64,000 bases of DNA from Streptomyces asiaticus (GCF_018138715.1 NZ_JAGSHX010000006.1:9610001-9674000); one strand, 5' to 3'. Positions 48,801 to 58,075 are shown, numbered from the stretch's first letter. A program made the numbers and translations. Notes: generated from the letters alone by a model not told the origin.

Positions 48801-49808
48801 TTACCGCTTCCTCGGCTCGGTGCTACTGGTGTTCCTGGAGTGTGCGAGGAGGCGCCTGAGCCAGCGGGTGCGGGCGTTGCGTGCGTCCTCGCTGATGGCC
48901 GCCCGCGGTGCCATGCCGTCGAAGCCGTGGTACGCGCCGGGCCATACGTGCAGTTCGGCCTGGCCGCCGGCCTGCCAGATCCCGTTCGCGTACGCCACGT
49001 CCTCGTCGCGGAACATCTCCGCCGAGCCGACGTCTATGAACGCCGGAGGAAGACCCGAGAGGTCCGTGTCGCGGGCAGGCGCCGCGTAGGGTGGCACGTC
49101 CGCCGTGCCGTAGCGGTCGCCCAGCAGCGCCTTCCAGGCGGTCTCGCCGGAGATGAGATCCCACATGCCGAGGCCCGACATCTGGTGGCTGGAGAAGGTG
49201 TGTCCGCGGTCGTCGAGCATCGGGCACAGCAGGAGCTGCCCGAGGATGCCGGGGCCGCCGCGGTCACGGATCAGCAGGGCGAGGGCCGCGGCGAGGCCGC
49301 CGCCCGCGCTCTTCCCGCCGACGATGACGCGGTCCGCGTCGATGCCCAGTTCGGCCGCGTGCCCGGCGGCCCAGAGGAGCCCCGCGTAGCAGTCCTCCAG
49401 CGGTCCGGGGTACCGCGTCCCCGGTGCCAGCCGGTACTCGACCGAGATGACGGCCATGTCCAGCGGGAGGACCCACTCGCGAAGGATCCGCGGCAGTACC
49501 GACCACGCGTTGCCCATGATCATCGCGCCGCCGTGCATGTAGTACAGCAGCGGCAGCGGCCCTTCGCGCCCGGCGGGCCGCACGCTCACCAGCGTGACAT
49601 CGGGCCCGTCCCGCAGCCCCGGGACGGACAGCTCCGCCACCTCGAAACGGCCGTCGGCCCGGAGGTCATCGGCCGTCGGCCTGGGCCGGGTCGCGGCGTC
49701 CCGCTTCTGCCGGGCCGCGAGATTTCCCGGAGTGACCGGCTCTCTCGGCCCGTTGCCCAGGGACCCCAGCGCGACGCTCAGCTCGGGGTCGAACGGAGGC
49801 ACCGGCAT
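48801..49808 (-). CDS. Alpha/beta hydrolase, HSL-family esterase
   Basis: The 335-residue hydrolase is of the hormone-sensitive-lipase group: oxyanion motif YYMHGGAMIMGN, nucleophile GKSAGGGLAAALAL (a Lys replaces the usual Asp of GDSAGG), the acid in FIDVGSAEMFRDED and the histidine in GAYHGFDG. The start at MPVPPFDPEL (49808) is supported by GAGG 4 nt upstream. A longer frame to 49877 would add three LPHT(S/G) repeats encoded by a 15-bp tandem array and lacks a ribosome binding site. Confidence 0.87.
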   Translation of the reverse strand: MPVPPFDPELSVALGSLGNGPREPVTPGNLAARQKRDAATRPRPTADDLRADGRFEVAELSVPGLRDGPDVTLVSVRPAGREGPLPLLYYMHGGAMIMGNAWSVLPRILREWVLPLDMAVISVEYRLAPGTRYPGPLEDCYAGLLWAAGHAAELGIDADRVIVGGKSAGGGLAAALALLIRDRGGPGILGQLLLCPMLDDRGHTFSSHQMSGLGMWDLISGETAWKALLGDRYGTADVPPYAAPARDTDLSGLPPAFIDVGSAEMFRDEDVAYANGIWQAGGQAELHVWPGAYHGFDGMAPRAAISEDARNARTRWLRRLLAHSRNTSSTEPRKR

Positions 49809-49825
49809 CGGCCTCGGGGCGGAAG

Positions 49826-49870
49826 GGCTTGTGTGGGGGAGGCTTGTGTGGGGGAGGCCTGTGTGGGGGA
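49826..49870. repeat. Three 15-bp tandem repeats
   Basis: GGCTTGTGTGGGGGA at 49826, 49841 and (one change) 49856. The unit length preserves the reading frame of the esterase upstream extension, where it would encode LPHTS-type repeats. Confidence 0.88.
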
Positions 49871-50042
49871 GGTTCATACCGCGCAGCCAAGCATCCGGCG
49901 CCGCTCGGCGACACCGATGGTCACGGCGGCTCGTACGTCCGTTGCGCGTTCGGTACCCCCGCTGGTCCCAGCCCCGGGAGATCGCGGACGGTAGCATTTC
50001 GCCCGCGGGCCGCATGAGGGTCGACCGTGGCCGGGGGGAGAC

Positions 50043-53000
50043 GTGGAGAGCACCGGGGAGCACAGCGACTCACTCGTCGTGCTGACCGCACTGGACGTGG
50101 AGTACGAGGCGGTCCGGGCGTACTTGGTCGAGCCGCGGCCGCGGCTCCACCCGGCGGGCACCCTGTTCGAGGTCGGCCGGCTCGACGGCACGCCGTGGCG
50201 GGTGGCCCTTGCCGAGCTCGGTGACGGCAACCAGGGAGCGGCCGTGCTGACCGAGCGGGCGATCACCATGTTCGGCCCGCGCGCCGTGGCATTCGTCGGG
50301 GTGGCGGGAGCCCTCAAGGGCGATATCCAGCTCGGGGACGTCGTCATGGCCACGCATGTGTACGCGTACCACGGCGGCAAGGACGAGGACGGCGAGTTCC
50401 ACTCCCGCCCGAGGGTCTGGCCGGTGCGTCAGGAACTCGACCAGCTGGCCCGTATGGTCCGCAGGTCCGGTGGGTGGACCGAGCTGCTGAGGGAACGCCC
50501 GCCCGGTGCCGCCCGCCCGGCCGTCCACCTCAAGCCCGTGGCCGCCGGTGAGGTCGTCCTCAACTCTGCGGACTCGCCCCTGCGACGGCAGCTGCGCCGG
50601 AACTACCAGGACGCCGCCGCCATCGAGATGGAGGGCGCGGGCGTGGCGCAGGCCGCCCATCTCAACGCCGCGTTACCCGCCCTGATCGTCCGCGGGATCA
50701 GCGACCGGGCCGATGGGAAGAAGTACGACGCGGACGCCGAGGGCTGGCAGTCCCGCGCGGCCCGCCACGCCGCCGCCTTCGCCTTCTCCGTCCTCCGCGA
50801 GCTGCCGCCCGGGGGCGGCCCAGCCGTCACACCTGGCCCAGCCCTCACACCTGGGCCAGCCCTCACACCTGGGCCAGCCGCCACACCCGGGCCGGTGGCG
50901 CCCACGGGCCCGGCTCCGGAAGGGTCCCAGGAAGGCCCGACGGCCCCGCCCCCGCCCCCAGACGCGGGAACCCCACCGGACACCGGACCGGCCGCACACC
51001 GCCAACTCCTCCGCTGGGCAAGGAGGTTCTCCGACGACCTGGACCTCGTGGACTCCCCGCGGCCGGACGCCGGCACCGGCTCCCCGCCGCAGCTCAGCGG
51101 CGGGCTGTATGTGCGGCGCGCCATCCAGGACCGGGTGGTGGAGGCCCTCTACGACGATGATCCGAAGGCGGTCCTGGTGACCGGGGACGCCGGGAACGGC
51201 AAGAGCAGCCTGCTGTGGGGCCTCGCCCGGGACCTGACCGTTCTGGAGGACGCCGAGGTCTTCCTGGTGAACGCCGCCTGGCTGCTGCGCCCCTTGGGCG
51301 GCGCCTCCGCAACGCCCATGCTGACTCCCGCGACCGTCGTGTCCGGTGCCACGCACGCCCGGACACGGGGGCGTTCACCCGTCGTGCTCCTTGACACCGC
51401 CGATCTGCTGCTGCACGACGACCACCACGAGATGACGCTGCTCGACCTGTGCGAGGACCTCGCCGCCGCCGGTGTCCGCCTGGTGCTGACGTCCCGGCCG
51501 GAGGAGGCGAACCGGCTGCGCACCGGCTTCCTCCGGATGTCGCTGGGCCCCTACGACGACGGCGAGATCCCGCACGCCATCCGTGGCCACGCCGCGCTCT
51601 ACTGCCCCGACGCCGTCCCCCGGGACGACGCGGCGCGGGTGCGGAGGCTGATGGAGCCCGTGGCCCGCGGACTGCCGGTGCGCGAGGTGTGCAGAAGCCC
51701 CCTCCAGCTGCGGCTGCTGTTCGAACTCGCCCGGGACGACGGGGCGTTCCCCAGCGCCGAGATCGACGCCACCGGCCTCTACCGCCGCTACTGGGACCAC
51801 CGGGTCGTCACCGACCGGCGCCAGCACGGCAACCAGAGCGCCACGGCGCCGGAGGACCTCTCCTCGATCACCGGAGCGATAGCCGTCGTGCTGATGTCGG
51901 ACGGCCGTACCGAACTGCCGCGCGAGGACCTGGTCGAGCGGCTCGCCTCGCCGCACGGCGGCCCCCGCCCCCCGTGGCCGTACGAACCCGCCCGCGTCCG
52001 GTCCTCCCTCGATCTGCTGCTCGACCGGGGCGTGCTGGGCAGGGGCGCCTCGGACGGCATCCACTTCTTCCACCAGACCATGTTCGAGTACGCGGCCGCG
52101 CGCGGTCTGCTGTGCCTCACCGGGGTACGGGCGCTGCCGTCGCTGTGCGAGTGGATCGGATCCCATCCCCGTGACTTCTTCGTCGGGGCGATCCTGGAAC
52201 AGCTCCTCATGCTCGCCGCCGGGTCCGAACGGTATCGCGGCCCGGTGCGGGAGACGCTGATCCGCATGGCGGCGCACGAGGACGCCATGATCCTGCACAC
52301 CGTCGCCGTGGCCGTCGCGGCGCGGAACCCCGCCGTGGGCGTGTCCGTCGAGCCGCTGCTCGCGACGGCGCCGCACGGTGTCGCCCGACGGTACGCGGTG
52401 CTGGCACCGACCGTACGCGACACGGACGTCGACGCCCTGCTGCCGCGGCTCCACGGGCTGTGGGAGCGGCAGGAGCCCAGCCTGCGGGAGGCCGTGCTCG
52501 AGGCGCTGGAACGGCTGGCCGCCCAGAACTCGCTCGCGGTCCACGCCGCCCTCGCCGACTGGGGCTGCGTACGGGAACTGACCGGGCGCCGTACGGCCGG
52601 TGCGGGCCTCGACGTCCTGCCCCGGCTGCTCGTGCTGACGTCACACATCGACGTGGCGTCAGCGCGGACGGGCCTCATGGAGATGCTCGACTTCGCCCTG
52701 ACCCGGGGGCTGTCGGAGCTGGCATCCGGCGTGCTGACCCTATGGGCACGGCACTGGGAGACACTGGGCTCGGCGGAGTGGGCCGCCGCCGTCCAGGAGC
52801 GTCTCCAGCGTGTGCGCCTCGCGCGGAAGTCGTACGACCTCGAGCTCTTCCAAACGGCTCTGGCCAGGGTGCTGGCCGCATCCTGGACCCATGACCACGG
52901 ACTCCCGGGTGACCACCCGGTCCCCGCCGACGACCTCGATGGCGGACCCGCCACCGCGACCCACCCCTGGACGCGCCGCCTCGACACCGCGGTGGCGCTC

Positions 53001-54611
53001 CTCGAAGCGGATGACCACGACACCGCGGGCAACGCCGGACTCATCGCCGCCACAGCGGTCCTGACCACTCTGCCGCCCGGCCACTGGGCCATCGAGGCCA
53101 CCCTCGACCGCTGTCTGGCGATGACCGGGCCGGGAGCGCCGCACGCGCTCCAGCACCGGATGGTCTTCCCCCTGCTGCTCAGCGTCGACTGCGCCGCCGC
53201 GGAACGCCTCGTCCACCGGCTCGCCGCCATGCTCAAGGCGCTGCCCTGCCCCGAGAACCAGGCGGTCACGCCCTCGCAGCGGCTCGCGCTTGTGGCCCGC
53301 CGGATCCTCGCCCACCGGGACGTACCCCCGCACCGCGTCCGGCAGGTCCTGGAACACTCGGGCTGGGACGCCGACTCCGAGCTGTGGCTGTCCCGGGACG
53401 GCCTGGCCACGCTCCTCCTGCCGGCCGCGCTCGGCGGCCACCCCACCGCGGTGAGCAGGATCGAGAAGGCGACGACCGCCCCGGCCGCCGTCCGCAGCCT
53501 CGTCCGCCAGTCCCTGCACCGGGCGGTCACGGACGCCGGGCTGCACACCGAGCGCCACATCGGCCTGCTGGTGAACCTGTCGCTCATGGACGCCGACACC
53601 GTGCTCCTGGAGGCCATCACCACCGGCCGGGCCAAGAAGGGCACGGGTCCGCTGCCGCCCCTCGCCCATGAGCGGGTGCTGGCCGCGCTACGGGCATCGG
53701 CCCCGGCCCTCACCGGGCTGATCGCGGACGAGATCGCCGAGGGCAACAGCGGAAAGCGGCACCGCCAGGCACTCACCCTCTGGGAGTGCTCCGTGTCCGC
53801 CGGCGTCCTCCCCGCGCCCGGCCTGACCGAACTCCTGCCCCGGTACGGCACCTTCTCCGACCAGAAGGGCCGGGCGGCCTTCCTCGGGCTGGTGGGAACC
53901 ATCGCGGCGCGCGAACCGGCCCAGTACACCACGGCACACACCTTCCTTTCGGAGCTGGTGTTCGACGCCGCGGGAGGCATCCCGCCCCTCGACGTCGCGT
54001 CGGCCGCCACCCGGAACGCCGCCCGCAAGGCCCTGCTCCACGCCGCCTGCGAGTCCGGCCCGCTCACTCCCACGGCCCTCACCACGGCCCTCGACCTGGC
54101 CTTCGCCCCGCCGACCGACGCCGGACTGATCAGCGGGCTCGGCCAGCTGGTACGGCGGCTCAGCGCCGCACACGGCGCGGCACCCGCCGCCGAGCTGCTG
54201 ATCCGTGTCATCGGCGCGGCCGTGGCCTCGCACCAGGGCCGCGCCGCGGAGAACCACCTCGCCAAGTCCCTCCGCGGCGCGATGGACAGCATTTTCGACC
54301 ACGGTTCCCCGGCCGTGTACCGGAGACTGTGGGAGCACCTCAAGGAGCCTGGCCCGGAGGACGACGCCGATCGCGTGGTCTTTCCGGAGCGGTACGCCCT
54401 GGGTCTGGTGAGCTGCGCGATCCGCCGCTCGTACGCGACAACGCGCCAGGATCTGGAAGCACTTGTCGCCCATCCGCGGGTGCCGCGGCCCACCAAGATG
54501 TGGATCAGCGACCAGCTCAGCGCCCGGTCGCGGGAACACACCGAACACGACCTCAGCTGGGTGCTGGGTGGCCGGACGGCCTGGCAGCCAGTGGCAGGAT
54601 GCTCGCGGTAG
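50043..54611 (+). CDS. NLR-like protein: nucleoside phosphorylase domain, STAND ATPase, helical repeats
   Basis: The 1522-residue protein has three parts. Residues 10-250 are a PNP/MTA-SAH nucleosidase-fold domain (LVVLTALDVEYEAV, VAFVGVAGALKGDIQLGDVV, AAAIEMEGAGVAQAAH with Glu195/Glu197, VRGISDRAD with Asp221), with the catalytic positions kept. A TPGPAL-repeat linker (about 260-330) follows. Residues ~345-600 are a P-loop ATPase: Walker A GDAGNGKS (381-388), Walker B VVLLDTAD (Asp451), LVLTSRPEEA. A winged-helix region and ~800 residues of helical HEAT-like repeats finish it. This is the order effector-switch-sensor of bacterial NLR/Avs-type immune proteins. It is monocistronic; GGGGGGAG precedes the GTG. 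Confidence 0.85.
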   Translation: MESTGEHSDSLVVLTALDVEYEAVRAYLVEPRPRLHPAGTLFEVGRLDGTPWRVALAELGDGNQGAAVLTERAITMFGPRAVAFVGVAGALKGDIQLGDVVMATHVYAYHGGKDEDGEFHSRPRVWPVRQELDQLARMVRRSGGWTELLRERPPGAARPAVHLKPVAAGEVVLNSADSPLRRQLRRNYQDAAAIEMEGAGVAQAAHLNAALPALIVRGISDRADGKKYDADAEGWQSRAARHAAAFAFSVLRELPPGGGPAVTPGPALTPGPALTPGPAATPGPVAPTGPAPEGSQEGPTAPPPPPDAGTPPDTGPAAHRQLLRWARRFSDDLDLVDSPRPDAGTGSPPQLSGGLYVRRAIQDRVVEALYDDDPKAVLVTGDAGNGKSSLLWGLARDLTVLEDAEVFLVNAAWLLRPLGGASATPMLTPATVVSGATHARTRGRSPVVLLDTADLLLHDDHHEMTLLDLCEDLAAAGVRLVLTSRPEEANRLRTGFLRMSLGPYDDGEIPHAIRGHAALYCPDAVPRDDAARVRRLMEPVARGLPVREVCRSPLQLRLLFELARDDGAFPSAEIDATGLYRRYWDHRVVTDRRQHGNQSATAPEDLSSITGAIAVVLMSDGRTELPREDLVERLASPHGGPRPPWPYEPARVRSSLDLLLDRGVLGRGASDGIHFFHQTMFEYAAARGLLCLTGVRALPSLCEWIGSHPRDFFVGAILEQLLMLAAGSERYRGPVRETLIRMAAHEDAMILHTVAVAVAARNPAVGVSVEPLLATAPHGVARRYAVLAPTVRDTDVDALLPRLHGLWERQEPSLREAVLEALERLAAQNSLAVHAALADWGCVRELTGRRTAGAGLDVLPRLLVLTSHIDVASARTGLMEMLDFALTRGLSELASGVLTLWARHWETLGSAEWAAAVQERLQRVRLARKSYDLELFQTALARVLAASWTHDHGLPGDHPVPADDLDGGPATATHPWTRRLDTAVALLEADDHDTAGNAGLIAATAVLTTLPPGHWAIEATLDRCLAMTGPGAPHALQHRMVFPLLLSVDCAAAERLVHRLAAMLKALPCPENQAVTPSQRLALVARRILAHRDVPPHRVRQVLEHSGWDADSELWLSRDGLATLLLPAALGGHPTAVSRIEKATTAPAAVRSLVRQSLHRAVTDAGLHTERHIGLLVNLSLMDADTVLLEAITTGRAKKGTGPLPPLAHERVLAALRASAPALTGLIADEIAEGNSGKRHRQALTLWECSVSAGVLPAPGLTELLPRYGTFSDQKGRAAFLGLVGTIAAREPAQYTTAHTFLSELVFDAAGGIPPLDVASAATRNAARKALLHAACESGPLTPTALTTALDLAFAPPTDAGLISGLGQLVRRLSAAHGAAPAAELLIRVIGAAVASHQGRAAENHLAKSLRGAMDSIFDHGSPAVYRRLWEHLKEPGPEDDADRVVFPERYALGLVSCAIRRSYATTRQDLEALVAHPRVPRPTKMWISDQLSARSREHTEHDLSWVLGGRTAWQPVAGCSR
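50829..50900. repeat. Four 18-bp repeats encoding TPGPAL in the NLR linker
   Basis: In-frame 18-bp units encode TPGP(A/V)(L/A) four times between the nucleosidase-like and ATPase domains. The repeat could change linker length without breaking the frame. Confidence 0.88.
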
Positions 54612-54674
54612 TCGTCATCGAGGTCACGGGTGCGTGCGGGGCCCCGTTCGATCGCGGGAAGCCGAAGGAGCCCG

Positions 54675-55622
54675 ATGAGCCGGAAGAACCACCACGTCGT
54701 CGTGCTCGTGCTCGACGGTGCGAAGCCACTCGATGTCGGCATCCCCGCGCAGGTGTTCTCCAACCGGCCGAGCATGCCCTACGAGCTGCGGGTGTGCGGC
54801 GCCGCGCCCGGGCCGGTCACCGGTGGCGAAGGACTCTCGTACCACGTGGCCGAGGGACTCGAGGCGTTCGAGCACGCCGACACCATCTTCATCCCCGGCT
54901 ACCGGGAGCCGGCGACCACGGAACCACCGGCGGCCGTCGTCGGCGCGCTCATGGCCGCCCGCGAACGTGGCACCCGGCTCGCGGCCATCTCCACCGGGGC
55001 GTTCGCGCTGGCGGCCACGGGTCTGCTCGACGGCAAGCGGGCGACGACCCACTGGCACTACACCAAGGCTCTCGCCGAGCGGCATCCGCTCGTCCGGGTG
55101 GACGAGAACGTGCTGTTCGTGGACGAGGGCGACGTGCTCACCTCGGCGGGCGCGGCATCCGGTATCGACCTCTGTCTGCACCTGGTGCGGCGCGACCACG
55201 GCGTCGGGCTCTCCAACCATGTGGCGAGACGGCTGGTGGCGGCGCCGTACCGCAGCGGGGGACAGGCGCAGTACGTGCCCCGGAGCGTGCCCGAGCCGCT
55301 CGGCGACCTGTTCGCGAGCACGCGGGAGTGGGCCCTGGCGCACCTCGCCGAACCGCTGACCCTCGAAGCGCTCGCCCGCAACGCGCGGGTGTCCGCGCGC
55401 ACCTTCTCCCGGCGGTTCGTGGAGGACACCGGCTACACACCGATGCAGTGGGTGCTCCGGGCGCGTGTGGACCTGGCGCGTGAACTGCTCGAACGCACCG
55501 ATCTGAGCGTGGAGCAGATCGCCGACCGGGTCGGGCTCGGCACCGGCGCCAATCTGCGTCTGCACTTCCACCGCATTCTCGGCACCTCCCCGACGGAGTA
55601 CCGCCACACCTTCTCGGCCTGA
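54675..55622 (+). CDS. GlxA-type AraC-family transcriptional regulator
   Basis: The 315-residue protein pairs an N-terminal DJ-1/PfpI-like domain (VVVLVLDGAKPLDVGIPAQV, LAAISTGAFALAATGLLDGK, ATTHWHY, LTSAGAASGIDLCLHLVRRD) with a C-terminal AraC double HTH (EALARNARVSARTFSRRFVE, GTSPTEYRHTF). The nucleophile-elbow cysteine of active amidases is Thr/Ser here (ISTGAF), usual for the regulatory GlxA group. AAGGAG precedes the ATG. The GAPDH gene follows at 134 bp and is a candidate target. Confidence 0.88.
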   Translation: MSRKNHHVVVLVLDGAKPLDVGIPAQVFSNRPSMPYELRVCGAAPGPVTGGEGLSYHVAEGLEAFEHADTIFIPGYREPATTEPPAAVVGALMAARERGTRLAAISTGAFALAATGLLDGKRATTHWHYTKALAERHPLVRVDENVLFVDEGDVLTSAGAASGIDLCLHLVRRDHGVGLSNHVARRLVAAPYRSGGQAQYVPRSVPEPLGDLFASTREWALAHLAEPLTLEALARNARVSARTFSRRFVEDTGYTPMQWVLRARVDLARELLERTDLSVEQIADRVGLGTGANLRLHFHRILGTSPTEYRHTFSA

Positions 55623-55755
55623 GCCCCCGTGCCGGGCGCCGTTCGTGTGAAGGGCGCGATGGCTGTGGCGAGATCCTTGCGTGTGGTGGCGTTCATGCCG
55701 CTGTCGGCCGGGGATCCGGATGCCGACGATGGGGGCGGAAACGAAAGGAATCTCC

Positions 55756-56754
55756 ATGACCCGCATCGCCATCAACGGATTCGGCCGCATCGGACGCAAC
55801 ACCCTCCGTGCCCTGCTCGAGCGGGACAGCGAGCTCGAGGTGGTCGCCGTCAACGACCTCACCGCCCCCGAGTCCCTCGCCCATCTGCTCAAGTACGACA
55901 GCGCGCTCGGTCCACTCGGCCGCTCCGTCGAGGTCGATGGGACCGACCTCGTCGTCGACGGCCGCCGCGTCAAGGTGCTCGCCGAGCGCGAGCCCGCCGA
56001 CCTGCCATGGGCCGAGCTCGGCGTCGACATCGTGCTCGAGTCCACCGGCCGCTTCACCGCGGCGGACGCAGCCCGCGCGCACATCCGTGCCGGTGCCCGG
56101 CGCGTGCTGGTGAGCGCCCCCTCCGCCGGTGCCGATGTCACGCTGGCCTACGGCGTGAACACCGATGCCTACGATCCCGACCGGCATGTGATCGTCTCGA
56201 ACGCCTCGTGCACCACGAACGCGCTGGCCCCGCTGGCGGCCGTGCTGGACGACCTGGCCGGTATCGAGCACGGCTTCATGACCACGGTGCACGCCTACAC
56301 CCAGGAGCAGAACCTCCAGGACGGCCCCCACCGCGACCTGCGCCGCGCCCGCGCCGCCGGGGTGAACATCGTGCCCACCACCACCGGGGCCGCCAAGGCC
56401 ATCGGTCTGGTGCTGCCGAACCTCGACGGCAAGCTGTCGGGCGACTCGATCCGCGTACCGGTGCCGGTGGGCTCGATCGTGGAGCTGAACACCGCGGTCT
56501 CCCGGGAGGTCAGCCGTGACGAGGTGCTCGCGGCCTACCGCGCCGCCGCCGACGGCGGGCTCAAGGGCATCCTCGACTACTCCGACGAGCCGCTCGTCTC
56601 CAGCGACATCACCCGCCGGCCGGCGTCGTCCATCTTCGACGCCGCCCTCACCCGTGTGGACGGCAAGCACATCAAGGTGGTGGCCTGGTACGACAACGAG
56701 TGGGGCTTCTCGAACCGCGTCATCGACACGCTCGAACTGCTCGCGCGTGACTGA
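55756..56754 (+). CDS. gap: Glyceraldehyde-3-phosphate dehydrogenase, type I
   Basis: The 332-residue enzyme starts TRIAINGFGRIGRNTLRALL and has the active-site SNASCTTNALAP (Cys152), the Asp34 that selects NAD, TTTGAAKAIGLVLPNLDGKL, and the C-terminal WYDNEWGFSNRVIDTLELL. It oxidatively phosphorylates glyceraldehyde 3-phosphate in glycolysis. It stands outside the usual gap-pgk-tpi operon and next to an AraC-type regulator, so this is presumably a secondary isozyme. A hairpin terminator follows. Confidence 0.93.
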   Translation: MTRIAINGFGRIGRNTLRALLERDSELEVVAVNDLTAPESLAHLLKYDSALGPLGRSVEVDGTDLVVDGRRVKVLAEREPADLPWAELGVDIVLESTGRFTAADAARAHIRAGARRVLVSAPSAGADVTLAYGVNTDAYDPDRHVIVSNASCTTNALAPLAAVLDDLAGIEHGFMTTVHAYTQEQNLQDGPHRDLRRARAAGVNIVPTTTGAAKAIGLVLPNLDGKLSGDSIRVPVPVGSIVELNTAVSREVSRDEVLAAYRAAADGGLKGILDYSDEPLVSSDITRRPASSIFDAALTRVDGKHIKVVAWYDNEWGFSNRVIDTLELLARD

Positions 56755-56773
56755 GCACGCCGGCTGACCGACG

Positions 56774-56803
56774 GTGAGGGGCCGGGACCGACCGGCTCCT
56801 CAC
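56774..56803. terminator. Hairpin terminator between gap and the MmyB-type gene
   Basis: GTGAGGGGCCGG and CCGGCTCCTCAC pair with one mismatch over a 6-nt loop. The genes on both sides converge on it. Confidence 0.75.
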
Positions 56804-56826
56804 CATTCCCAGAAGGGCGCTTGAGC

Positions 56827-57678
56827 TCAGCTACGGTCCGCGCCGCGCGGGGAGGGCCGGGTGCGTGTCGCGTGGATGGAGCCGAGCAGACGCAGCGCCT
56901 CCGCGCTGCCGCTGCCGGGCTCCGCGTGGTAGATGACGAGTTGCTGACCCGGGGCCTCCCGTACGTCGAACGCCTGGTAGCTGAGCGTGAGCGGGCCGAC
57001 GTCGGGGTGCAGAAACCGCTTGGCCTCCTGGGTCTTGCCGCGCACGGTGTGGCTTTTCCACAGGCGCGCGAAGTCCCCGCTGTCCTCGATGAGCGCGTCC
57101 ACGAGCCCGCGCAGGCGCGGGTTGTCCGGCTCGTAGCCCGCCGCTTGGCGCAGATTCCCCACGGTGGCCTGGGCCGCCCGGTCCCAGTCCTGGTAGAAGG
57201 TGCGCCCCGCGGGGTCCGCGAACGCCATGCGGGCCAGGTTGTCCGCCGGGTGGAACGGCGAGTAGAGGGCGTCGGCCAGCGCGTTGGTGGCGAGGATGTC
57301 CAGGGTCCGGTCGAGCACGAAGGCGGGTGTGTGCGGATAGCCGTCCATCAGCTGTCGCAACCCGGGGCTGACCTGGTCGGGCACCCGGGCGGCGGGGCCG
57401 CCGGGCACCGTACCGCCGAGCCGGTACAGATGGTCCCGGGCGTCGCCGTCGAGGCGCAGCGCGCGGCTGAGCGCGTCGAGCACCTGCGCGGAGGGATGGC
57501 GCTCCCGGCCTTGTTCCAGGCGGGTGTAGTAGTCGGCGTTCACACCGGCCAGCACCGCGACCTCCTCACGGCGCAGCCCGGGAACGCGGCGGGTGCCGTG
57601 GCTCCTCATCCCGACCTCTTCGGGCCGAAGTCCTGACCTGCGGCTGCGCAGGAATGCTCCCAGGTCGTCATCACCCAT
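56827..57678 (-). CDS. XRE-family regulator with MmyB-type ligand domain
   Basis: The 283-residue protein has an N-terminal helix-turn-helix (LGAFLRSRRSGLRPEEVGMR, VPGLRREEVAVLAGVNADYY, TRLEQGRERHPS) and the MmyB ligand-binding domain with PAFVLDRTLDILATNALADA, MAFADPAGRTFYQDW and a conserved HHxxGPLxL-like segment near the end (HPDVGPLTLSYQAFD). These regulators bind fatty-acid-like ligands in known structures and often repress a divergent dehydrogenase. Here it diverges from the ATP-grasp cluster across a 397-bp regulatory region. Confidence 0.88.
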   Translation of the reverse strand: MGDDDLGAFLRSRRSGLRPEEVGMRSHGTRRVPGLRREEVAVLAGVNADYYTRLEQGRERHPSAQVLDALSRALRLDGDARDHLYRLGGTVPGGPAARVPDQVSPGLRQLMDGYPHTPAFVLDRTLDILATNALADALYSPFHPADNLARMAFADPAGRTFYQDWDRAAQATVGNLRQAAGYEPDNPRLRGLVDALIEDSGDFARLWKSHTVRGKTQEAKRFLHPDVGPLTLSYQAFDVREAPGQQLVIYHAEPGSGSAEALRLLGSIHATRTRPSPRGADRS

Positions 57679-57842
57679 GCCGCCAGGCTACGAAACGCCG
57701 CGGCCGGTTGCCTGGGTGTGTCGCACCCAGGGAGAGCGTGTCCTGGCCGGCCCGTGGCGCACTGCCCGGTCTCGGTGGCGTGGATTTCTCCATGTAGTGC
57801 TATACGAGGCATGACCGGAATGGCGAATACACTCCATGAGCA

Positions 57843-57867
57843 CGAATGGAATGAGCAATTCCATTCG
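57843..57867. promoter_or_regulatory. 10-bp-arm palindrome upstream of the ATP-grasp cluster
   Basis: CGAATGGAAT-GAGCA-ATTCCATTCG is a perfect dyad in an AT-rich island. It is 165 bp from the MmyB-type start and 209 bp from the ATP-grasp start. The divergent regulator is a candidate binder. Confidence 0.75.
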
Positions 57868-57880
57868 CACCCATTGCGCG

Positions 57881-57902
57881 GCTTGTGACTTGCGTCACAA
57901 GC
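57881..57902. promoter_or_regulatory. CRP-type palindrome upstream of the ATP-grasp cluster
   Basis: GCTTGTGAC-TTGC-GTCACAAGC is a perfect 9-4-9 dyad and contains an exact TGTGA-N6-TCACA at 57884-57899. It lies 13 bp from the neighbouring palindrome and about 174 bp before the first biosynthetic gene. Confidence 0.7.
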
Positions 57903-58075
57903 GCATCCTCAATGGATCACATTTTCGTATCCCTGTGAAACGATGCCTCGGTGCTGGCCTCGAAGTAGTTCATCGCGAGACATCACCGATCCACCGGTCC
58001 ACCCGAATCCACATCGGGCGGCAGTACGGCAAACAACTTCTTCAAGTTTTGGTCAGCCGTAACGGGGAGGCGAGA

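Noticed and set aside
51788..54775. 995-residue open frame on the minus strand opposite the NLR-like gene
   Set aside because: Low-complexity Ser/Arg/Ala composition, no motif, and it mirrors the third-position GC bias of the real gene; a shadow frame.
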